NCBI RefSeq assembly: GCF_023091745.1
Contig: NC_068913.1
Span: 18,308,001-18,372,000, forward strand
Source of the DNA: Budorcas taxicolor
Lineage: Eukaryota; Chordata; Mammalia; Artiodactyla; Bovidae
DNA: 64,000 bases
Direction: 5' to 3'
The first letter of the stretch is position 1, and each line of letters begins with the position of its first letter. The position numbers were made by a program, and so were the translations under genes. Shown here one piece after another: positions 10,240 to 20,722 of the stretch. The notes under the pieces are model-generated. The model ran no database searches and was not told the origin of the DNA. It saw only the letters and a program-made list of their open reading frames with translations.

Positions 10240-10935
10240 TTCCCTGTCAGCAGCTGCCACCTCGCAATTGACTTGGCAGATTTTCCTATCAAGAGGTGGC
10301 ATCTGTACCCTCACCCCTTAATATGACCTGACCTTGTGATTTGCCTTGATTTACAATATTGGGTGACTCCCCAGGTGGCTCAATGGTAAAGAATCTGCCT
10401 GCCTATGCAGGAAACACAGGACGCACTGGTTCGATCCCTGTATCTGGAAGATCCCCTGGAGGAGGAATAGGAATACTCCAGTATTCTTGCCTGGACAACC
10501 AAGGACAGAGGAGCCCAGCAGGCTACCTTCCATGGGATCACAAAGAGTTGGACGTGAATGAGCATGCATGCATGCACATGAGTGGAACTGATACTGCTCC
10601 AGGTCCAAGCCTAGGCCTCAAGAAGTTCTGTGCTCTTTTGCGTGCTCTCTCTCTCTCGCTCTTAGATCCTACCTTCATCATGAGGACAAGCCCGGGTGAA
10701 TTGGGTGAATTCACTGGAGTTGTGTGAGAAACATGTGGAGGAAAGCTGAATCATTTCAGCCACAGCCACTTGGTTCAGCAAGTCCCCACGGACCTGTTTG
10801 TTGACCACAGACACGTCAGTGAGCCCAGATGAGATAAACCAAGCTTAACCCAGGTCACCAGAGCTGTGACTCCTAGACTTGTGAGAAATAATAAATGGTT
10901 CTTGTATTATGCCAATAAATTTGGGATGTCTTTAT
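10240..10935 (+). mobile_element. Ancient MaLR-type LTR remnant split by a SINE
   Basis: The left part (10240-10360) has CTATCAAGAGGTGGCATCTGT and GACCTGACCTTGTGATTTGCC. The right part (10580-10935) has AGCCTAGGCCTCAAGAAG, ACAAGCCCGGGTGAATTGG and the terminal TGTGAGAAATAATAAATGGTTC. This layout recalls MLT1-like ERVL-MaLR LTRs. A Bov-tA separates the halves. No retroviral coding sequence is present, and the family name is tentative. Confidence 0.55.
10361..10579 (+). mobile_element. Bov-tA SINE inside an old LTR
   Basis: The copy runs from the head CCCCAGGTGGCTCAATGGTAA through GGTTCGATCCCTG and the BovA body to AGAGTTGGACGTGAATGAG. It ends in a short GCATGCATGCATGCA tail, itself a self-complementary tetranucleotide repeat. 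Confidence 0.9.
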
Positions 10936-12092
10936 ACAATAAAAAATTACCTTGTGCATGAGATTTCTCTGGCTCTACCCCCGACTCATTCACCCAAGAA
11001 TTCAGTTGCTGGTAAAGTCCTCTCTTCCTGATCCCAACTATTTCTTAGGGCCTTTAGGCAGTGTTTCATAAGTGCTCATGAAAAGTCTGGTGATAGTCCA
11101 GCCAAATAGTCAGCCAAATAGCCCCCACCGGGACCTACCATCAGCTCTGCTGGACACTGCTGTTCCAGCTGGAGCGTGGATACCACACTGGTGGCAGGCA
11201 TTGCTCCTTCCTGCTACTACTAGCTGGTACTGTGGCCCCAATCAACAAGTGCTTTGGGGTGCCAAAGCTCTGTTGAGGGAAGAGTGGCCAAGTTACAGAA
11301 ATGCTTTGTTTGTTCTATTCTCTGTTACATGGTTATCAAGTCTGTAATGTCTTAAGCTTTGTCTTACCAAAGACCTAATGTGTTAAAAGAAGTTTAAATT
11401 AAATAAATTTTAGGTTTTATTTCTTGTCCCTTGTCTTCCTAGGGCTTAGAGACTGGATCAGAGAAAGGAATGAGTGAAGGTGACATGTAACACCCAGAAC
11501 ACCTTTCCCTTGCAATGATTAAAGTTTTGGTGAACATTGTCATGCCCAACTCTTTCCTTTCTAAGGATGAGTGTTTTCCTGGGAGCCTCCTTTGTACTCC
11601 CAGTAAATGCGCTTCGGGAAGTTTGCCATGCCATCATATAAGGGTCACACAGATGTGTTCACATTCTGGCCCAGGACGAAGCTAGGATATCCTGATTGTG
11701 ATTGTTTTGAAATCTGCTTCTTGTATCCAGAGAGGGGAACACTGGGAGCCAAGAGGTGGTTACTCAAGTGTCACTTAGGTATCGGCTGCTTCTCATTGCA
11801 ATGTGCATTTTTGTTTGCACATAATGTCTTAATATTTCAATTCACTTTAACCCAAACACTGACAGAACCTTCAAACCCATTCTTCTCCATTCATTCACAC
11901 CAAAAATCTTAGTCATGAGCGTAGGTCCTGCTAAAAACTTTGTGAGGAGAATGAAGATAAGGTTTATATTATATAATATATTAGTTGATTTAATCTAAGT
12001 TCTGCTATGATAATATATAAACCCTTGAATCCTAGTGACTCTACACAAATAATACACTTTTCTCCCTCAGACAGAATGTGGTGTCCTCCTCC
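10936..12092. other. Unique-looking interval
   Basis: No repeat is recognised. Open frames of 91 and 101 codons (11072-11347, 11607-11912) show no known motif. Confidence 0.4.
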
Positions 12093-12345
12093 ATTTTTTC
12101 CAGCTTCATGGAGATATAACTTGACATATGACATTGTGTAAGTTTAAAGTATATGCTTCAATTTGATATACTTATTTATTGGAAAATGATTACTACCACC
12201 ATATTAGCTAACACCTTCATCATATATCACTACCATTTCCTTTTTGTAGTGAGAGCATTTGAGATTTACTCTTCTAGCTAACTTTAAAGTATGTAAGATA
12301 ATATTATTAACTATCATCACTATACCCCTTCTCCATATTGTAGCT
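12093..12345 (-). mobile_element. Old L1 3'-UTR remnant, antisense
   Basis: The series CTTCATGGAGATATAACTTGACATATGAC, then AAATGATTACTACCACCATATTAGCTAAC and GTGAGAGCATTTGAGATTTACTCT, matches the reverse complement of a mammalian L1M 3' UTR as I know it. It is highly diverged. Confidence 0.55.
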
Positions 12346-14353
12346 GCACCGTCTGGATCACATAGCCTCCAAAGTCACCAGAGCAGGAAAAAGGAAAGAA
12401 CAGGAGAACATTTAGGAAGGAAGCTACATAATCCGTTTGGTTTACTTTGCACTGGCGTGATCTGGTTGCATGATCCCACTTAGGTGCATGGGGCTTGGAA
12501 ATGTAGAGAAACACATTAATATTAGGTAGGCTCTTTTAGTCTCTCCACTGTCTGCCTTTCTAGTCATCAAATTTCCAACTACTCCTTTTTCACACATATA
12601 CAACATCTCAACCCAGTCTTAGGAGAGACAACCCAAAGTCCAATCCAGTCACTACGTCAAGTTCTATGGAGTACATGGGTCTCTTCGTGAGGTCTGTGTG
12701 AAGGTCTTTGGGATCAGATGACCTGTGAACTAAAAGGAAAATTACAGCCTTCCCACCTCTGTTGGATATACATTGGTGGAAAGGGGCAGGATAGTCATGG
12801 CACACATGGAAAGGGGACGACTTATTTGGAAAGAGGAAGACGGAGGACACGCAGCAACGATGAAGCCCCTCTTCTCTCTCCTGTGGTGTGTGTTCCTGGA
12901 TGAGGCCTTAGTGCTGAGCTTTGAGAGCACTTGTACTCCAGCTGTACTCCACGGCTGCAAACTCTTCCCTCTGAGATGTTCCTTCTTTGCCATCACCCTC
13001 TTTAGCACCTCTGAAGTGGGTAGAGGGAAACATGGGCTCCTTGCGAGCTGCACAGTTTTTTTCAGCAACCTTCTTTCTCATGGAGCACTGGGGACCCAAG
13101 AGTTGCAAAGCTCAAAATGTCAGTAGTTTTTAAAATGCAGACTCATGGTTTATTTGGCAACATCGTTCCCTCACAGGGAGTAGGCTTCTGATGTATTTGT
13201 TTCCAACAAGCTCCATGTGCCAGTAATCGCACCAGAAGTTCTTTTCTAGACAGAGTTCTACAGTCTGCTTTTGTTTCATTGCTTCACACTCCCATGCATT
13301 TGTCTGTCAACTTTATAGTGGCTACCTTGAAGATGTCTGAATAATAGGTGAGAAATTCACACACCTAATCCGATCCTTGTCCCGAATCATTTCATCCAAC
13401 AGGAAAGATTCACTGTGATTTTCTTGCAAAGTCTTTGGAGATCCCTCCTTTTAATGATCGAGCTCTAGAAGTAGTCAGTTTTTTGACTTGCAAGTCCTTA
13501 AATTTCTGAACTGTTTCCATTCCTTTCATTTCTCTTTGAGCTTATTTTATCCTTGTAATGTTTGTCAAATATAGCCAAAATTTGCTTTCAATGTTCTTCC
13601 CCTAAACCATGTGGTCAGAAGCATATGGTCTGCTTCCCAAATTATCACAGGAAATAATTTTATCAAATGCTTTCCCCCACTACATAAAATGGATCTAACT
13701 TTGGATACCTCACTGCTTTCTGTCTAATTGCTAAGCCATTGCTGCACATTTTAGGTTTCTTTATTAGGGCCTCTTATCATTGGTACAATTTCTGATTTAG
13801 TTATGATAGGCTAGAATATACTGTGAAAACAGATATTTTCATCCCAACCTAGTTTTTAAACAGAATGAAGCCTTCTTTCTTCTTCACGCAAAATCTCTAG
13901 GGTCCTGTCTTATTTTACTGTGGTTATAAGCTGCCATCAGATCATAAGGGTATAAATTGTGGGGATAATAAAAAAGGAAATTCGGAGTGACATTCTGTTT
14001 AGCAAAGTTCTATTATACGTCAGGATTATTGCTAGGTATATTTTTTGTGTGTTTACTTAATGTAATTAAGAAAGCCTATAGTGCCTGAATCATTGGTTTA
14101 TCCCCCTTGAGAGAGCAGTGGATAAGAACAGGGAGAGGGAAGTATTTTATTACACTTACCAGAATGAAAATTAGCAGGACATTTGTGCTAGTGGACATAT
14201 AAAATGAAATCTCTAAGTTATAATCATATTTAAATTTTTTGCATTGGTAACTAAATAACTGTTGCACTTTCTTTTGGTGGCTTACTGGTGAAAACAAACA
14301 CAGATGCTTTTATTTGTTTTATAGTTTATAGCTTTCAGCAGCCTTGAGAGGTA
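12346..14353. other. Repeat-poor unique interval
   Basis: No transposon is recognised. Overlapping open frames at 12718-13126 on both strands (up to 117 codons) lack known motifs. I checked the minus strand for a ribosomal-protein-type processed pseudogene and could not match one. Confidence 0.4.
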
Positions 14354-14363
14354 GGCATGGCAT

Positions 14364-14564
14364 GTGTGTTTAATTGCTTCAGTCACATCCCACTCTTTGC
14401 GACCCCATGGACCATAGCCCACCAGGCTCCTCTGTCCATGGGGTTTTCCTGGCAAGGATACTAGAGTGGGTTGCCATTTCCTTCCTCAGGGGATCTTCCC
14501 GAACCCAGGGTTGGAACCTGCATTTCCTGCATTGCAGGCAGATTTTTTACCTCTAAGTCGCCAG
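14364..14564 (-). mobile_element. Bov-tA SINE, antisense, with 10-bp TSD
   Basis: Reverse-orientation Bov-tA from TTTAATTGCTTCAGTCACAT to the inverted head ending TCGCCAGG. The direct repeat GGCATGGCAT at 14354-14363 and 14565-14574 marks both borders exactly. Confidence 0.93.
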
Positions 14565-14574
14565 GGCATGGCAT

Positions 14575-14939
14575 AGCTGGTATATTTATTATGTTCATTA
14601 AATGATGTGGAAACAGAGTCACCTGCCACAGTTCTTGGCACATTAAGGGTCTTAAAAAGATATTCTTGAATGAATGAATAAGTGAACACAATGCTGAATG
14701 AGTAAATGAGGCAGGTTAAATGACTAGTTCTAGATTGGTTAGTACTTAACGCAATCTAACCAAGTTTCCCAGCGTTCCATTAATGCTGCCTCAAAGCAGC
14801 TTCAGAGTCCAGGCTTACACTTTTGCTCTAAATATTTTCTTTGGAGTTTTGCTGATGAATTGAAGTTTCATAACAAAAAGAAAGCAGATGGCTTTTGGGA
14901 GGGACTTCTACTTGCTCTTTGAACTGTGTTTCTGTTTTG
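14575..14939. other. Unique-looking interval
   Basis: No recognised repeat or exon. It leads into the candidate conserved block. Confidence 0.45.
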
Positions 14940-15600
14940 CTTGTTTATGCAGAGTGTGCACGAAGGTTTCCAGAACCTTAATTTCAAACTGCATCATTTA
15001 ATAAAACACAATAAGGAGAATTAAGAAGAAAGGCTGCAGGGGAACATCCTGCTTATTATCTCTGAAATGAGAGAGCTATTTTTTCTTCCATCAGTTGCCG
15101 ATGATGGGGTTTTTGTTTCCTTTCGTCCGGGCACAGTTGTGATATTCAATGAGAAGAGTGTGAAGTGCCACTTTAAAGCCAAACATTCAATTCCTGCTAA
15201 TTCACACGGGAAAGAAGGATCAAGTTGTGCAGCTGGGAGGTGATGTTTCTTCCCAGCAGCTGTCATTGAAGAGACACATGCAGACCACAGAAGTCATTTG
15301 TCACAGAATCCATCCAGAATTTGCTGTGTGCGTCTCTCTTGCTAACGTGACATGAAATAGTGAAGCTTTCAAAATCAAGCACGGAGACTTCGTTGTATTG
15401 ACGTGGGCAAAATGAAATGGAGAGCCGAGGCAATTATGTGGATAAATCAGGCCAAAAATATCCGACCATTGAGAGTAAAGTTCCTTTAGCTCAAATTATT
15501 CAGAGCGACTGTCCACGTTCATCAATTTATCAGGATAATGAATTTTATCCTATACTTTGTCACTACAGATATATCTTTGGTCTATGAATTTGAATGACTT
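14940..15600. promoter_or_regulatory. Candidate conserved non-coding block (inference)
   Basis: The block is free of recognisable transposons. It keeps numerous CpGs in AT-rich surroundings (for example CGTCCGGGC near 15126, GACGTGGG near 15399, GAGCCGAGG near 15422, AGAGCGACTGTCCACG near 15503). It also has homeodomain-type AT cores (TTAATT, CAATTATG, ATAAATCA). These traits are typical of conserved enhancers, but conservation cannot be measured from one sequence. No open frame is convincing. Confidence 0.3.
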
Positions 15601-16481
15601 GGTGATATTTTATTTCACTGGAAATTATAATAGGAGCTGAACGAGCAAGCACTATGTTAAAAGATTACTTCTGCAGCTATGATAATAGTTCAAGAAAATT
15701 TAAACTTCATTATTCAATAGCTAGCAGATATGGCTATTGGAAGGGGAGTAGGGAGGGTGGTGTGAAATCTGTTGAGACTCAAATGCTTATAACTAATCTG
15801 TCTCTCCCATTTAGCAGTCCATTATCCTTAAATGTCTCGGTCTATAGCTCCTGGCTGCTTTTCTGGTCACTTGACAACTGGTTAAATGAGCCTGAAAATT
15901 TCATCAGGTTTCATATAAATAATAATATATTATTATGTTGTACACACAAGTGTATCCCTTTGTGTGTTTTTAATACCCGCCTTGTTTGTATACAAAGAGA
16001 TAATATTTCAAATCCATGAAGGATAAGCAAGGTTAGTTCTCATATTTGCCCACGCATTAGCTTCGAGCATTCTGCCTGGGATCCTCAGTATGCTGAGCTC
16101 TTTAGCCATCTCTCTTGTTTCTTCATGCTTTCAGAGCCACCAGAATCATGCTTGAGGGGCTCGGAGTCTCCTAGGGGACAGTGAGAAACCTTTGAGCGCT
16201 TAGCTACTATTTTGGGTATCCTGGTCCTTGCCCGAGTCTCCTATATATCAGGAACAGCTTGCACTCAGAAGATACAAACAAATGCCTAATATTGACCAGC
16301 TTTAAAATTTGTACCATAAAATTATAGTGTGAGGAAAAAAGTCTAGAAGGATGAGCTTATTGCTTCCAGTCACAATAGTATTATAAAATTTTGTTTTGAA
16401 AAATGGAAATATGTGTATGCTTTCTGGATGAAAACAGGAAAGTAAAATTCACCTAGAATTTAATATCCAGCAATAACCACT
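15601..16481. other. Unique-looking interval
   Basis: No repeat is recognised. A 121-codon open frame at 15654-16019 has no known motif and is judged a chance frame. Confidence 0.4.
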
Positions 16482-16767
16482 TGTTATGAGTTGAGTATTT
16501 GTAACTCCCACCCCTCAATTTCATGGGTTGAAACCCTAACTCCAGTGTGATAGTATTTAGTATTGGGGTCTTTAGGGGCGCAACAGAGCCCTATGTGGGG
16601 ACACAGTGAGAGGCCGTTAGCAAGACAGGAAGATAGCTCTTGTTAGAAAACAACCCTGCAGCTTGGACTTCTAGCCACTAGAACTGTGAGAATAAATAAA
16701 TTTCAGTTGTTTAAACAACTAACCAGTCTATAGTATTTTGTTGTGGCAGCCCAAGCCTACTAATACA
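16482..16767 (+). mobile_element. MaLR-type (MST/MLT1-like) LTR remnant
   Basis: It starts TGTTATGAGTTGAGTATTTG and contains TTTCATGGGTTGAAACCCTAAC, GGACACAGTGAGAGGCCGTTAG and GACTTCTAGCCACTAGAACTG. It ends with AATAAATAAATTTCAGTTGTTTAAAC and GGCAGCCCAAGCCTACTAATACA. The TG...CA termini and this block order fit an ERVL-MaLR LTR with an internal deletion (about 286 bp). It is probably solitary, since no internal region follows. Confidence 0.75.
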
Positions 16768-16849
16768 GACTAATGTTTTTAATCTTTTTATACTTTAATA
16801 TTCTTCTAGGACCAAAGAAACATGTACATACACAGTCTCCCAAGGCAAT

Positions 16850-17131
16850 AGAAGTAAAAGCAAAAATAAACAAATGGGACCTAGTCAAAGTTAGAAGCAT
16901 TTGCACCACAAAGGAAACCATAAACCAAAAGAAAAGACAACAAATGGACTGGGAGGAAATATTTGCAGATGATGTGACTGAAAAGGGCTTAATTTCCAAA
17001 ATATACAAACAGCTCATACAACTCAATAACAAGAGCCAAAAAACCCTGACATCCCAATCAAAAAGTACAGAAGGCATAAACAGATACTTCTTTAAAGAAG
17101 ACATGCAGGTGGCTAACAGGCACGCGAAAAG
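16850..17131 (+). pseudogene. L1 ORF2 C-terminal remnant
   Basis: An open frame over 16773-17147 contains recognisable ORF2 C-terminal residues (see the host L1 entry). The frame ends where the Bov-tA pair was inserted at 17132. It lacks the endonuclease and reverse transcriptase core, so it is inactive. Confidence 0.8.
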
Positions 17132-17239
17132 AAATCTCAGTTGGTAAAGAATCCGCCTGCAATGCAGGAGATCCCCGTTCATTTCCTGGGTGGGGAAGAT
17201 CCCCTGGAGAAGGGATAGGCTACCCACTCCAGTATTCTT
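17132..17239 (+). mobile_element. Bov-tA fragment, first of a tandem pair
   Basis: It lacks the first bases of the head, then reads TCAGTTGGTAAAGAATCCGCC through CCCACTCCAGTATTCTT. It stops there and a second full head begins directly. The GGATAGGCTACCCACTCC variant marks the Bov-tA2-like subtype, the same as its neighbour. Confidence 0.85.
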
Positions 17240-17434
17240 GGGCTTCCCTTGTGGCTCAGTTGGTAAAGAATCCGCTTGCAATGTGGGAGACCTGGGTTCG
17301 ATCCATGGGTGGGGAAGATTCCCTGGAGAAGGGAGAGGCTACCCACTCCAGTATTCTGGCCTAGAGAATTCCATGGACTGTATGGTCCATTCGGTCACAA
17401 AGAATCAGACACGACTGAGTGACTTTCACTTTTA
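17240..17434 (+). mobile_element. Bov-tA2-like SINE, second of a tandem pair
   Basis: It has a complete head (GGGCTTCCCTTGTGGCTCAG) and the Bov-tA2-type body (GGGAGAGGCTACCCACTCC, GAGAATTCCATGGACTGTAT). The tail is GTGACTTTCACTTTTAC. It abuts the fragment at 17132-17239 without spacer. Confidence 0.9.
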
Positions 17435-18361
17435 CATCTCTAATTTTTAGAGAAATGCAAATCATAAATACAGTGAGGTACCACCTCACCCTGGTCAAAA
17501 TGGCCATCACTAAAATGTCTACAGATAACAAATACTGGAGGGGGTGTGGAGAAAAGGGAACCCTCCTACATTGTTGGTGTGAACGTAAATTGGTGCAGCC
17601 ACTGTGGAAAACAGTATGGACGTTCTTCATAAAACTAAAATATAAAGTTGCCATTATGATCTAGCAATCCCATTTTTGGACATATATTCAGAAAAAAAAC
17701 AACTGTAATTCTAAGACATACAGGCACCTCTCTGTTCACTGCAGCACCATTTACCACCATAGCCAAGACACAGAAACAACCTAAAAATCAACAGATGAAT
17801 GAATAAAGACAAGTGGAATATCTATATATATATCTATATATCTATATATATATACTCACTCATACACACGCAATGGAGTACTACTCAGCCATAAAAAGAA
17901 CGAAATTAGTGTGATTTGCATCAACATGGATGGACCTAGAGATTATCATATGAAGTGAGGCAAGTCAGAAAAAGAAAGACAAGTGCCATATGATATCACT
18001 TATATGTGGAATCTAAAATATGACACAAATGAGCTTATTTATTCACAGATATAGAGAACAGATTTGTAGTTGCCAAGGGTGTGGGAGGGTCGGGGAGGGA
18101 TGAACTGGGAGTCTGGGATTAGCAGATGCAAGCTATTATATGTTGAATGGATAAACAACAAGGTCCTACTGTATAGGACAGACAACTATATTTAATATCC
18201 TATAATAAAGCATAATGGGAAAAATGAAAAAGACTATATATAAATCACTTTGCCATACAGCAGAAATTAAACCAACATTATAAATCAACTGTACTTCAAT
18301 AAAATAAAAACTCTGTACTACATATACATACAAATACATTCAGATATAGTGTTAAAAGGTT

Positions 18362-18650
18362 AAGATCAGTGATGTCCAACAGAAATATATTGTGAATCAC
18401 ATACATAATTAAACTATTTTAGTGGCTACATTTAAGCCCCAAAAGAAAGTGAGTTTAGCAATAAGCCTCACAAAATTTTGAAGTTAATCCAATGTATCTA
18501 GAATATTATTTCCAACCTATGATGGGTTTAAAAATTGCTCTTGAGATAATTTGCATTCTTTTTGCATTCTGTCTTTCAGATCTGATGTATACTTTATTCA
18601 CACATCTTGTTTCAGTTTCAGCTGGCCACATTTCAAGTGTCACGGCTACC
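18362..18650. mobile_element. hAT-type DNA transposon remnant
   Basis: Blocks GATGTCCAACAGAAATATATTGTG, TTTAGTGGCTACATTTAAG and AATCCAATGTATCTAGAATATTA, with GCTGGCCACATTTCAAGTGTC at the far end, match an old non-autonomous mammalian hAT element. One terminal repeat is missing where a MIR begins. The subfamily name is not certain. Confidence 0.6.
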
Positions 18651-18654
18651 ACCT

Positions 18655-18895
18655 TGAACAGAGCAGGTTTAAATCCAGGGCTTTCAGTCCTGGGTTTGGG
18701 TTAGGTCTCTGTGCTTTAGTTGCCTAAAGAACTTGAGTAATTTAATTAATCCTTTAAATCCTGAGTTCCCTATGCTTAAAATGGAAGTTATAGAAGTATG
18801 TAGATCACAGGGTTGTCATGGTGCCTAAATAATATTTTATGTAAGGCATGGACAATGCATGGTGAATAGCATTCAGTAGATGTAGGCAAAAATTA
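18655..18895 (+). mobile_element. MIR SINE remnant
   Basis: The order is CCTGGGTTTGGGTTAGGTCTCT, then AATTAATCCTTTAAATCCTGAGTT, CTTAAAATGGAAGTTATAG, ATCACAGGGTTGTCATG and a 3' tail rich in AAT. This is the MIR layout in sense orientation. Confidence 0.7.
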
Positions 18896-19065
18896 TTTTT
18901 GTAGTCATAGACTATGAATTCATATTTTGTAATAAATGCTGATTTTTGTATTTAAAACCATTTTCCTACCTAATATCTTTCCATAAATTCTAAATTTATA
19001 GACACATGATAGAAAGTGAAATGTTACAAAAAAGTATCCTGTCATCTCATTGCAATACAATGTGA

Positions 19066-19107
<42 letters not shown>

Positions 19108-20238
19108 CTTTCGACACTTTGGGAAAAATACACAGGTAAGAACATGCCACCTGAAAAATCTTCCAGGTCTGAGAGACAGTTTTACTGAATTCTAAAGTAT
19201 AATGAGTTGCCTTATGTTGAGCACTCAGGAAAGTAGTTGTAGTGGTAGTGAATGATAAAACATCTTTTAATTTCTTACTTGTCATGCATTACATTACTCC
19301 AGCCACTGCTGGATTAAATAGCCATTTCATTTATTGACAGTCTCAGCAAAAAGGCCAGGAAAATCAATTCTGAACATGAATTATGACATTTCCTTGAATA
19401 TCAACCACTTCTGTTGTTTCTAAAATTTGCACTATGGTATCCTCTGATTCTGAGTGGTAGGTTATTAATGAATTCTGGTTGCACCTTTTCCTATGCTTGT
19501 TATAATTTTTGTCAGAAAGATAATAGCAGTTCCCAGAACAGTAACCTTTCCAACAATCTGTAACTTGATTTGCTGACAGTTCCTGTCCTCAGTTCTTGTA
19601 ACTAGAGGTAGAGAGGTGAAGTAGAAGTGTCGATCGAGGGACAGAGATTATTTTTAAAAAAGTTTAAATAAATCATTAAAATGCTGATATCTTCCCATAT
19701 GGCAAAGATATTAACAGGAACAGAAAATAGTATTATATGAAAGCATTTTTCATGAAATGAATGTAATAAGATTGGAGAAAAGGGAATTATGTCGACAAAC
19801 TGACATTCATTACAATCTGAATCCTGGCCTTCGGCACTTCTCATGTGTCCTGGTTCCTATCTTCATTCTCTGTCAAGAACAGCAGATCAGTATTGTGTTT
19901 TGGTGAGAACCTGAACTGGCCTTAAAACTATGTTCTTTTAAAAATTAAGCTGCTAAATTTATCATTTTTAAGCATATGCAGTGGTAATTAATACCATAGT
20001 GATTCCTGCCGCCACCCATTAAAAATGACTAGAACAGACTCTGTGAGTCAGCCATCTTAGGTTGCTCTTTTATCTCACTTCCCCCACAGAGCTCTATCCT
20101 AATGAAATGCACATATTTTGACGATTTTTATTGATCACTCTATCATATTTCTTTGCTACCAAAATATGCTTATAAATTGGAATTAACTTTTTTCATAATT
20201 TTGTAAAGTTTTTTTTTTCACTGCTGGAAGAATCTTGG
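18896..20238. other. Unique-looking interval with one dinucleotide repeat
   Basis: Apart from the TG repeat listed separately, no transposon or exon is recognised. The 121-codon minus frame over 18920-19285 is inflated by the repeat, which encodes alternating Thr-His. Confidence 0.45.
19069..19105. repeat. (TG)18 microsatellite
   Basis: An uninterrupted TG run of about 37 bases in unique flanks. Runs of this length are usually length-polymorphic. Confidence 0.97.
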
Positions 20239-20600
20239 ATTTTTTTCTTTTTTAAATTAGGGTATAGTTGCTTTATAGTGTTGTGTTATTTCTGCTGTAT
20301 AACGAAGTGAATTGGCTCTATGCATAAATAGATTTCCCTCTCTCTTGAGCCTCCCTTCCACTACCCCATCCCACTCATCTAGCTCCCACAGAGCATCTAG
20401 TTCCCACAGAGCAAATTCCCTGTGCTCCACAACAGGTTCCCACGAACCATCTATTTTACACATGGCAGGGTACGTATGTCAGTCCTGAGCTCCCGCTTTG
20501 TCTCACACTCCCCTTACCCTCCTGTGTCCACGTGTCTGCTCTCCCCATCTGTGCCTCTATTCCTTCCCTGGAAATAGGTTCATCTGTGCCGTTTTTCTGG

Positions 20601-20638
<38 letters not shown>

Positions 20639-20722
20639 AATATCCAATATACGTTTTTCTCTTTCTGACTTGCTTCACTCTGTGTGACGGTCTCTAGCTC
20701 CATCCATGTCTCTTACAAATGA
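20239..20722 (-). mobile_element. L1 3' end, antisense
   Basis: The plus strand reads an inverted A-tail (TTTTTTCTTTTTTAAATTAGGG), TATAACGAAGTGAATTGGCTCT and a C/T-rich 3' UTR. It ends in CTTGCTTCACTCTGTGTGACGG and CTAGCTCCATCCATGTCTC. This is the 3' UTR and ORF2 end of an older artiodactyl L1. A CA repeat has grown inside it. Confidence 0.8.
20604..20634. repeat. (AC)15 microsatellite within L1
   Basis: An uninterrupted AC run of 31 bases in the antisense L1. It probably expanded from a CA-rich site in the element. Confidence 0.95.

Larger units (their letters stand above)
16805..18312 (+). mobile_element. Older L1 3' portion, sense, containing a tandem Bov-tA
   Basis: The translated segment at about 16850-17100 carries the ORF2 C-terminal pattern (AKINKWDLVKVRSICTTKET, LISKIYKQLIQLN). 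After the SINE insertion it resumes with the AGAGAAATGCAAATCATAAATA block. It runs to the characteristic 3' end AGCAGAAATTAAACCAACAT and CTGTACTTCAATAAAATAAAAA. Sequence differs from the young copy at 1057-2528 and fits an older artiodactyl L1 group. A TATC/TA-rich microsatellite lies at 17820-17862. Confidence 0.88.

Noticed and set aside
12718..13126. Overlapping frames up to 117 codons, considered as a processed pseudogene
   Set aside because: I compared the minus strand with ribosomal-protein-type sequences and found no convincing match. No poly-A tail or TSD is seen.
18920..19285. 121-codon minus-strand frame with repeated Thr-His
   Set aside because: The repeat is the (TG)18 microsatellite translated.
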